A stretch of DNA of 64,000 nt from a virus. The DNA is taken from positions 1 through 64,000 of the IMG/VR virus record IMGVR_UViG_3300028783_000001. One strand, given 5' to 3'. Position numbers and translations under genes: made by a program. The notes beneath the pieces are model-generated. The model searched no databases and was not told the origin of the DNA. It worked only from the letters and a program-made list of their open reading frames with translations. Shown piece by piece: positions 55,916 through 62,441 of the stretch. Position 1 is the stretch's first letter. Each line of letters opens with the position of its first letter.

Positions 55916-57145
55916 TCGGGGAGCAGCAATCCAAACCTGCAGAACCAGATCAGCCGCAACAAGGTGCGGGCTAAGATTGTCAAGCGGCAGTTTGTTGCGC
56001 GCAAGGGTCGGCTGATAATCAAAGACGATTACGGGGCTCACGAGGTACGTGGTTGGGGCATCGCCTCAAACGATCCCAAGATTGGTGAGACATTTTGGAA
56101 GGGGATGCAGCTGCGCCTGCGCTACGAGGCGCAGCTAACCATTCCAGCTGTAAAGGTTGAGTGGTGGGCTAAGCAGCTGCAGGCAGCCGACGTTCATTAC
56201 CAAAATTACGGTATCATACACAAGGTCGATCCACTCACGGTAACGAAGCCACAACGAGATAGTATTAAGTCGGTGATCTTTGGTGTTACCTATGGAAAAG
56301 GTATCCCGTCGTTGGCGCGTGATATCGGTGTAGACGAAGCAGAAGCGCAGCGAATCCACAACCTGATATTCAAGAAGACATTTGCCGTTGGCGGTAGGTG
56401 GTTGGAGACGCTGCAGGAGAGCGCCCGCGAACACCTAGTGGCAAAGAACCTTCTCGGTGGAACGCGCCACCTCTGGGGTCATCTACATACCGAACGGCGC
56501 GTCCATGGTAGCGAGGATCGTAGGACGCCAAATAGCGTGATTCAGGGACCGTCATCAAACCTCGGCTTTCGTGGAAGCTACGAGACTCGCAAGTTGGCGT
56601 GGGAGATGTTTGAGAGTCGCGACATCAACCTAGACTACGCCCAGTGCAATGCAGTGCACGACTCAAACGAGAGCGAGGGTAGTATCGTAAACATACCACT
56701 ACTCGTCTACCTACGCTATCACGGTGCTACTACCATGCTGCACCGGTGGGTCCGCGACGTGTTTGATCAGACGGTCATAGTCGGTTACGAGATTGACTGC
56801 GAGATTGGCGGGTCGCTGGCTACTATGATGAAGTCGCCCAGATGGGACTCGCAGGTTGCCGCAATTAGAGCGGGCATCGAGTGGGTAAATAAGGAGCTGG
56901 GGTGGGACTTGGATGTTGAAGCCTACATGAAGATTGTGGAGCACAACGCCAAGATCATCCATGCAATCCGCCGGCGTGAGATTGTTCGACAGCTCAAGGC
57001 TGGTGAGCAGACAAACTTCTATATGGAGATGACCGCCGACAACTGCCTTTCATATGATCTTATATTCACAGCTCCTCCTGAAAAGGTTAAATCCGCAGTG
57101 AGTAAAGAACCTAGCAAGGCGCTCATGCGGGAGTTGGCGCGCTGA
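55787..57145 (+). CDS. polA: DNA polymerase I, C-terminal part, fused to C-intein
   Basis: 452 residues, ATG behind AGGAGG. Residues 1-43 are the C-intein, ending 'FSHN' before Ser44 (the +1 nucleophile), with 'VFDITVDEDASFLSANVFSHN' as blocks F and G. From Ser44 the polymerase resumes in phase with the family-A order: 'SSNPNLQNQ', motif A 'IIKDDYGAHEVR', motif B 'RDSIKSVIFGVTYGKG' (R-x3-K-x3-F-G-x2-Y-G) and motif C 'NAVHDSNE' (HD-S replaces HDE). Protein splicing in trans would yield one active enzyme of about 976 residues. A TGAGTAAAGA motif lies near the 3' end. Confidence 0.85.
   Translation: MKLMTPNGPMEVISVKPAGIHEVFDITVDEDASFLSANVFSHNSGSSNPNLQNQISRNKVRAKIVKRQFVARKGRLIIKDDYGAHEVRGWGIASNDPKIGETFWKGMQLRLRYEAQLTIPAVKVEWWAKQLQAADVHYQNYGIIHKVDPLTVTKPQRDSIKSVIFGVTYGKGIPSLARDIGVDEAEAQRIHNLIFKKTFAVGGRWLETLQESAREHLVAKNLLGGTRHLWGHLHTERRVHGSEDRRTPNSVIQGPSSNLGFRGSYETRKLAWEMFESRDINLDYAQCNAVHDSNESEGSIVNIPLLVYLRYHGATTMLHRWVRDVFDQTVIVGYEIDCEIGGSLATMMKSPRWDSQVAAIRAGIEWVNKELGWDLDVEAYMKIVEHNAKIIHAIRRREIVRQLKAGEQTNFYMEMTADNCLSYDLIFTAPPEKVKSAVSKEPSKALMRELAR
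57099..57108 (+). promoter_or_regulatory. TGAGTAAA-type motif near a gene end (variant)
   Basis: TGAGTAAAGA inside the polymerase gene end, 101 bases before the gene at 57200. Confidence 0.4.
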
Positions 57146-57199
57146 CATGTTCAGTCAGACAACACAAACAGTATGAGCGAAGGAGCTTAGGGAGCCGGC

Positions 57200-57439
57200 A
57201 TGACCTGGAAGATTAGCATAAAGATTGAATCCAGCACCTTTGCTGGTGTGGTAAGGAGTGCTAGAATGGGTCTAGAGCATGTAGTTAGAGCCAAGTCGGT
57301 TAGGGACATTCCTCTAGGCTATGGGTGGTGTGGTGCTGATGAAGGAAGCTTATCAGTATCACTTACTACCCCAACACAGGAACGTATCAAGCTTCTGCGA
57401 TCTGAGGCAGACGCGCTCGAAGCAGGGGAGCAGTCATGA
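57200..57439 (+). CDS. hypothetical protein, 79 aa
   Basis: ATG behind AGGGAG. Strand-rich first half, helical end. Overlaps the next gene by ATGA. Unknown. Confidence 0.6.
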   Translation: MTWKISIKIESSTFAGVVRSARMGLEHVVRAKSVRDIPLGYGWCGADEGSLSVSLTTPTQERIKLLRSEADALEAGEQS

Positions 57440-57858
57440 CGCGTGAAGAGTGGATCATAGCGAATCCGTGGATCGATCCGACACTGGGTTATCGAAACGA
57501 TACCTTGTTACCAGGTATTACCAAGCGTTATCACCATGTAGCCGTTCACACGGCTGGCTCGCATAAGAGCATGCCCTTTATGGAGGTATGCCATTCTAAT
57601 CACCTCGATCACGTAGATGACCGCGACTGGAAACTGTTTGCGATAAACTACGAGGGTAGCGTCGGCGGTCGCGACTACGTGTGGGGAATGTTTGTCTGCG
57701 GTATTGGTGCATTCAACGTGATGGTTCCGCTAGAGAACGTGCGCGAACTGCTACCACACGAGCGTGAGGCATGGTCCAAGCAAACGCTCGGAATGTATAG
57801 CGGTTTTGGGGGCGATTTGTCCTACACGCTACCGTCTGGCGTCAAGGGAGTCGGTTAA
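57436..57858 (+). CDS. hypothetical protein, 140 aa
   Basis: Start in an ATGA overlap. Mixed fold with several His in residues 32-60. Unknown family. Confidence 0.65.
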   Translation: MTREEWIIANPWIDPTLGYRNDTLLPGITKRYHHVAVHTAGSHKSMPFMEVCHSNHLDHVDDRDWKLFAINYEGSVGGRDYVWGMFVCGIGAFNVMVPLENVRELLPHEREAWSKQTLGMYSGFGGDLSYTLPSGVKGVG

Positions 57859-57865
57859 ATTGCGG

Positions 57866-57875
57866 TGAGTAAAGG
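57866..57875 (+). promoter_or_regulatory. TGAGTAAA-type motif (variant)
   Basis: TGAGTAAAGG, 43 bases before the helicase gene. Confidence 0.45.
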
Positions 57876-57908
57876 TTGGTCAGATATAGGACAACCGGGG
57901 GATTGTTA

Positions 57909-59153
57909 ATGAAGCTCAGTGGAGAGCAAACTCAGGTGTTGAAGCACCTACTGACGCAGACGACGGGTAGCTATCTCATAACCGGAAATGCAGGTTGCGG
58001 TAAAACTACACTTGCTGCTTACCTCGTGAGCCGTTTTCTTCGTAAAAACTCGCAGGTGCTGGTGATGTGTCCGACGCACCAGGCCAAGCAGCAATTCTCA
58101 AACAGGCTAGGCGAGCACAAGAATCTAAACCTCATCACGGTCGCCAAGTTTTTAGGCCAACGCCCGATAGTCGACAAGGCTAGCGGGCGTCTAACGTTTA
58201 CCTCTGGTGGTGGAACTGAGGAGACCGACTATCAGCTGATCGTGGTCGACGAGACGTCGATGGTCGGTGAGTATGAGTTGATGGAGATTGCTCGCGCCGC
58301 GATGCACTCGCTCGTCGTCTTCCTGGGCGACTTCGCCCAGTTGCGTCCCGTCATGAAGCGACAGGGAGACGCCTACACGCGTCTCCACACATTTCGCTTA
58401 GTAGAGCAGCACCGCAACCAAAACGCCATACTCGCCCTCTGCAATCGCGTCCGCGTGGGAGTTGATTATCCCCATACCAGCAACGGAATGATCCGCGTTC
58501 ACCGCGACCGGCGTAGCATGGTTCGCGACTTCCTACACGCGCTAACTACGGCAAAAGATCCGCTGGACGTCTGCTACCTCACATACCGCAACGCGCTCGT
58601 CAACCAGGTGCGCATGCTGGCACACCGTCGTTTGTATGGGGACGCCGTGTTCGCCGTAGGCCAGCAGCTGAGGCTCGACCAGATGTGTGCTGCGGGTTAC
58701 AACGGCAGCATCGTTTGCGTCGAGCAGGTTGGTCGCGTGAAGACGCGGGTGATCGACGGTGAGAAGTTTGAGGTGTATCCGCTTCGCGTGTTCAATCCTG
58801 ATACCGAGATTACCTACACGATCTACGCCGCTGGGATGAGCGAGCAGGCCAGGCAGGGAGCGCTGATCGAACGCCTATACGAGGCTAGCGCCAAGGCGTT
58901 TGCTCGCGACAAGGATGCGTGGAGGGAGGCGCGGAACGAGCTAGAGTTGGCCGAGACTATGGTGCGCCACTCTAGCCCATTCGTAGGCACTGTTCACAAG
59001 TCACAGGGACGGTCCATTGGTAGCGTGTTCGTCGATACGCTCGACATAAGCACGGGATCAGACAAGCGGCGTCTGCTCTATGTAGGCTACTCCCGCGCGT
59101 CACGCAGGCTGCATACGATTGCGGTCCCACTTAAGAAGCGGAGGGGAGCATGA
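57909..59153 (+). CDS. dda: SF1B DNA helicase (Dda/RecD2-like)
   Basis: 414 residues from the ATG at 57909 (GGGGGATT upstream). Helicase motifs: Walker A 'TGNAGCGKTT', 'VMCPTHQAKQQF' (Ia), Walker B-like 'LIVVDETSMV', 'LGDFAQLRPV' (III), 'LVEQHRNQ' (IV), 'VGTVHKSQGRS' (V) and 'YVGYSRASRRLH' (VI). T4 Dda of this class unwinds DNA 5'-3' in origin activation and strand clearing. Adjacent to the polymerase, which supports a replication role. Overlaps the next gene by ATGA. Confidence 0.85.
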   Translation: MKLSGEQTQVLKHLLTQTTGSYLITGNAGCGKTTLAAYLVSRFLRKNSQVLVMCPTHQAKQQFSNRLGEHKNLNLITVAKFLGQRPIVDKASGRLTFTSGGGTEETDYQLIVVDETSMVGEYELMEIARAAMHSLVVFLGDFAQLRPVMKRQGDAYTRLHTFRLVEQHRNQNAILALCNRVRVGVDYPHTSNGMIRVHRDRRSMVRDFLHALTTAKDPLDVCYLTYRNALVNQVRMLAHRRLYGDAVFAVGQQLRLDQMCAAGYNGSIVCVEQVGRVKTRVIDGEKFEVYPLRVFNPDTEITYTIYAAGMSEQARQGALIERLYEASAKAFARDKDAWREARNELELAETMVRHSSPFVGTVHKSQGRSIGSVFVDTLDISTGSDKRRLLYVGYSRASRRLHTIAVPLKKRRGA

Positions 59154-59926
59154 AGATCATCGGCGGAACCGACTACTACGACGTGGCCCTCGCTACCGGA
59201 CACGACGATAATATCGTCTTCATCCGCCAGGGGATCAAGGCCGGCTTGTATGGAATCTTTGACATAAACGCAATCCCATACGACCCACCTGAACTGGGTG
59301 AGCCTAAGTGGGGTTTAGATACCAAACCGCTGGGAAGCAAATACAACCGATGGCGTTACAACAACCGCTCGTGGGAATTTTCCTATAAGAGCGGTCGAAT
59401 TATTTTGTCCAAGGTGGTGGTATGGTTTTGTGGAACGCGTCACGGTGGAATACGTTGGACCTATTCGGACAGTTATACGACGTTGCGTTCACCTGATGAT
59501 CCCCTGACTCACAACCAAGTATTTTGGTCGCACCAACTTCTCTTGGACAGTCTAGCTAAGGCAGGCTTTGAACCTCAAACGACCGGTGACTGGCGCAGCA
59601 ACGATTCATCTGCGTCATCCTTGGAAAAGCATTTTACCAACACAGGTAAGCAAGTTGTCTACGACTGGTTGGTGGAAAGCAAATATGCTATAGCGGTTCG
59701 CGACGATCCGAGGATTGGCTGGATCATAAATGCCGACGTGTTGAAGCATGTGCAGTTTCAGCGCAAGCTAGATGCGTGGCAAGCATTTCAAGAGCTGTCA
59801 ATATTTGTCGGCAATCTTGCAACCAATGAGAATAGGATGGTGGAGATTACAGACCCTAAGATTAAGATTGCCAAGCACGGCTTTGACAAGTGGAGCTTTA
59901 GGAAGATGCCGGCAGTGAGTAAATAA
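59150..59926 (+). CDS. hypothetical protein, 258 aa
   Basis: Start in an ATGA overlap. Contains several Trp and a C-terminal helical region; no domain recognised. Ends inside a TGAGTAAATA motif. Confidence 0.65.
   Translation: MKIIGGTDYYDVALATGHDDNIVFIRQGIKAGLYGIFDINAIPYDPPELGEPKWGLDTKPLGSKYNRWRYNNRSWEFSYKSGRIILSKVVVWFCGTRHGGIRWTYSDSYTTLRSPDDPLTHNQVFWSHQLLLDSLAKAGFEPQTTGDWRSNDSSASSLEKHFTNTGKQVVYDWLVESKYAIAVRDDPRIGWIINADVLKHVQFQRKLDAWQAFQELSIFVGNLATNENRMVEITDPKIKIAKHGFDKWSFRKMPAVSK
59916..59925 (+). promoter_or_regulatory. TGAGTAAATA motif overlapping a gene end
   Basis: Exact copy running through the codons GTG-AGT-AAA-TAA; 22 bases before the next start, the shortest distance seen. Confidence 0.6.
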
Positions 59927-59937
59927 GGGGTGTGCTA

Positions 59938-60228
59938 ATGGCTAAGGGCAAAGCAGAGGACAAGAGACCAATCTTATTCAAGCAGGTGTATGATGCATTT
60001 GGTGGCCGTAGCCCTGGTGGTTATGGCCGCGACGTCGATGGGGAGCACGTTTTGTTCCTTGAGCGGGACATGCTGCACTTCTGTCCCGACTACCAGTCCG
60101 TAGTGGATTCGTTGAATGCAATGGAGCTCACTAGTTGCGCACGGGTTGAGGTGGTTGAGGAAATTTGGCTGGGTAAATCTAGGTTGTGTGGTCGAGAATC
60201 ACTGGAGCAGAACAATGACAAAACTTGA
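59938..60228 (+). CDS. hypothetical protein, 96 aa
   Basis: ATG at 59938 behind AAGGGG. Basic N-terminus, alpha/beta body. Overlaps the next gene by 14 bases. Confidence 0.6.
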   Translation: MAKGKAEDKRPILFKQVYDAFGGRSPGGYGRDVDGEHVLFLERDMLHFCPDYQSVVDSLNAMELTSCARVEVVEEIWLGKSRLCGRESLEQNNDKT

Positions 60229-60592
60229 TGTCGATATTAACGCGCTCGACAAGTGCATCATTCACTGGAAGGAAAATGAGGTAGCGAAGACAATTGGTGA
60301 TACCAATATAGGTTCTGATGGGTGTGCCTTGTGTTCCATCTACAACCTCGATTGGAGTAACGACTGTCGTGGTTGTCCCATCAAGGCAAAGACTGGTCTT
60401 TATACTTGTTTAGGTACGCCATACGATAGCGTATCTAATATGATGGATCTCTGGTTTTATAGCATAGACACCGGTAAGTGGTACGCACCGATTGAGCAGC
60501 GCTTCCGGCGGTGGAAGTTTAACCAAGCCGCCAAGAAGTTTCGCAAGTGGCTGCAGGCGCTGAGGTTAGAGCTGGTTACGCACCATGGATGA
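60215..60592 (+). CDS. cysteine-cluster protein, 125 aa
   Basis: ATG at 60215 behind TGGAG. A cluster of Cys around residues 40-70 ('CALCSIYN', 'CRGCPI', 'TGLYTCLGTPY') suggests one or two zinc sites; this layout recurs in small phage proteins of unknown role. Basic helical C-terminus. Confidence 0.6.
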   Translation: MTKLDVDINALDKCIIHWKENEVAKTIGDTNIGSDGCALCSIYNLDWSNDCRGCPIKAKTGLYTCLGTPYDSVSNMMDLWFYSIDTGKWYAPIEQRFRRWKFNQAAKKFRKWLQALRLELVTHHG

Positions 60593-60731
60593 CCCAGATA
60601 GACTCAACCGAGTCCACGTTGTGACCGTGCGAGGTCACGGTGACAAATTCTTCGTCTACCTGAACGATGGTTCTTCCGTCGCTTGGGAGGTTTGGATCAC
60701 ACTTAGCGAAGCAGAGCGAAGGAGTCAGTGA
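60585..60731 (+). CDS. hypothetical protein, 48 aa
   Basis: ATG overlapping the previous gene by 8 bases. Strands 'VHVVTVRGHGDKFFVYLNDG' then a helix. Stop overlaps the next start. Confidence 0.5.
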   Translation: MDDPDRLNRVHVVTVRGHGDKFFVYLNDGSSVAWEVWITLSEAERRSQ

Positions 60732-60832
60732 TGACGATATTACAACTGATACAGGCCCACCCAGACGTAGGAAGCCTCGATTCCTGGTGGCTCGTGGTGG
60801 CGGTTTTCCTTATAGCCGTGATAGCGAGGTAG
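60731..60832 (+). CDS. single-pass membrane peptide, 33 aa
   Basis: ATG in a TGATG overlap, AAGGAG upstream. Hydrophobic residues 18-32. Unknown. Confidence 0.45.
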   Translation: MTILQLIQAHPDVGSLDSWWLVVAVFLIAVIAR

Positions 60833-60835
60833 GTG

Positions 60836-61093
60836 ATGAGGCTGATCAGCAAACCGCGCCGGATCGTTACGGAGATTGCACCGGGCTGGTCCGGTAGGGC
60901 CTACTGGGCCGACGTTATCATCGACTCGGAGGACGCCTCGCTGGAGCTTGGGCATCAGTATTCAGCCTTACTAATCAATGGGCTGCACATTGTTGGCGTG
61001 TTTCCGTTGGAGATGGTCCCTCGCAGTCCGCTTCACTCCAAGAGGGACTGCTACCGATGTGCCGTAAACTTCGTAGAGGAGGTTGGAAAATGA
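60836..61093 (+). CDS. hypothetical protein, 85 aa
   Basis: ATG at 60836 just after the previous stop. Strands and helices; unknown. Overlaps the macro-domain gene by ATGA. Confidence 0.6.
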   Translation: MRLISKPRRIVTEIAPGWSGRAYWADVIIDSEDASLELGHQYSALLINGLHIVGVFPLEMVPRSPLHSKRDCYRCAVNFVEEVGK

Positions 61094-61536
61094 TAACGTA
61101 TAAGAGGGGCGATGTTACAAACGCGAGTGAGCAGCTAATCGTGCATGGCTGCAACGCGCAGGGCGTGATGGGATCGGGGGTTGCGCTAGCGATTAGACGC
61201 AAGTGGCCATGGGTCTACGACGCGTATGCTCAGCTGCAGCCACCAATCCGACTGGGCCACGTGCAGTTTATCGAGACGAAGCCTAATTCCAGCCAGTATG
61301 TGGGCAACGCAATCACTCAGGAGTATTATGGCAAGAGTGGCACGCGCTTTGTGTCCTACGATGCCATTGACGAGTGCATGCAGCGGGTTCACCTATTCCT
61401 ATACGACAACGAACTAATCGACTCGGTTGCGATGCCGAAGATTGGAGCTGGGCTAGGTGGTGGTGACTGGGGTGTAATCGAGGCTATCATCAAGGACCGC
61501 CTCGCTGATCACAACGTTTCCATCTATGAGCTTTAG
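61090..61536 (+). CDS. macro-domain protein (ADP-ribose binding/processing)
   Basis: 148 residues, ATGA overlap with the previous gene; GGAGG upstream. Macro-domain signatures: 'YKRGDVTNASEQLIVHGCNAQGVMGSGVALAI' (Asn in GCN, Gly-rich loop) in the first 40 residues and 'MPKIGAGLGGGDW' later. Macro domains bind ADP-ribose and may remove it from proteins, nucleic acids or phosphates. Located directly before the NAD-related genes, it may clear ADP-ribose species made by host defences. Confidence 0.85.
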   Translation: MITYKRGDVTNASEQLIVHGCNAQGVMGSGVALAIRRKWPWVYDAYAQLQPPIRLGHVQFIETKPNSSQYVGNAITQEYYGKSGTRFVSYDAIDECMQRVHLFLYDNELIDSVAMPKIGAGLGGGDWGVIEAIIKDRLADHNVSIYEL

Positions 61537-61545
61537 GGGAACACC

Positions 61546-62430
61546 ATGCCGATACTGAATCTAACCGAGGGCTTCGCGCCATACGGCAAAGAGCCTAAGA
61601 TGAATACGATTGGCCTATCACGCAACAAAATCTTCTCTGGTGGTGAGATCGACGTTGCGTTGGACACGGCTATTCCGCACGATAACGTGATGATTACCAC
61701 ACGCCTTGTAAACAGCGACGACGTGATGCAATTGCTAATGGCGACCGACGCCCTACGGCGGCGGGGCGCGAAAAACATAAACGTCTTCTTTCCATACTGT
61801 CCGTATGCACGGCAGGACCGCGTATGTGGGCACGGTGAAGCATTCTCGCTGGAGGTGTTCGCCAAGCTGATCAACGCACAAAACTACCAGAGCGTCACAG
61901 TGTTCGACACTCACTCCGCAGTAGCGACGTCGCTAATCAACAACTGCAAAAACATATCTCCTGCGGGGTTTGCATCGAGTATCATCAACAGTTACTATGG
62001 TACGTTGGAAGACAAACCTGCAGAGTCCGACTACTTCTTGATCGCACCAGACTCTGGCGCCGCCAAGAAGGTTCAGGCCGTATGGGATATGACCGACTGT
62101 GAAAATCCTCCTGTCGTCTTCTTTAAGAAGCGTGGGATTGGTGGTCAGATTGATAGCATTGAAACGTCGTTGCATTCAATGTTTGGTAAGGATGCATGGA
62201 TTGTCGACGACATCTGCGATGGTGGACGGACGTTTATTGCGCTTACCAAGAAGCTGAAGGAGATGAACGTAGGTAACGTGTTTCTAATCGTATCGCACGG
62301 CATCTTCTCGTATGGTACCAAGTGCTTGGAAGACGCCGGCATCGAACATGTGTGGACTACGGATAGCTTCCCAGAAAAAGCTAGTGACTACGACCTCATT
62401 ACTCGCATGTCACTCAGCGACCTTATCTAA
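61546..62430 (+). CDS. PRPP-synthetase-like protein (possible ADPR-PP synthetase)
   Basis: 294 residues, ATG behind AGGGGA. Ribose-phosphate pyrophosphokinase plan: 'FFPYCPYARQDRVCGHGEAF' (flexible ATP loop), 'TVFDTHSA' and a C-terminal PRPP loop 'AWIVDDICDGGRTF'. Also 'IAPDSGAAKKVQAV'. Canonical product is PRPP. In the NARP1 pathway of phages a Prs homologue (Adps) instead makes ADP-ribose-pyrophosphate from ADP-ribose. The NAMPT-like gene 11 bases downstream favours that reading, but sequence alone cannot separate the two substrates. Confidence 0.8.
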   Translation: MPILNLTEGFAPYGKEPKMNTIGLSRNKIFSGGEIDVALDTAIPHDNVMITTRLVNSDDVMQLLMATDALRRRGAKNINVFFPYCPYARQDRVCGHGEAFSLEVFAKLINAQNYQSVTVFDTHSAVATSLINNCKNISPAGFASSIINSYYGTLEDKPAESDYFLIAPDSGAAKKVQAVWDMTDCENPPVVFFKKRGIGGQIDSIETSLHSMFGKDAWIVDDICDGGRTFIALTKKLKEMNVGNVFLIVSHGIFSYGTKCLEDAGIEHVWTTDSFPEKASDYDLITRMSLSDLI

Positions 62431-62441
62431 AGGATCATCCA

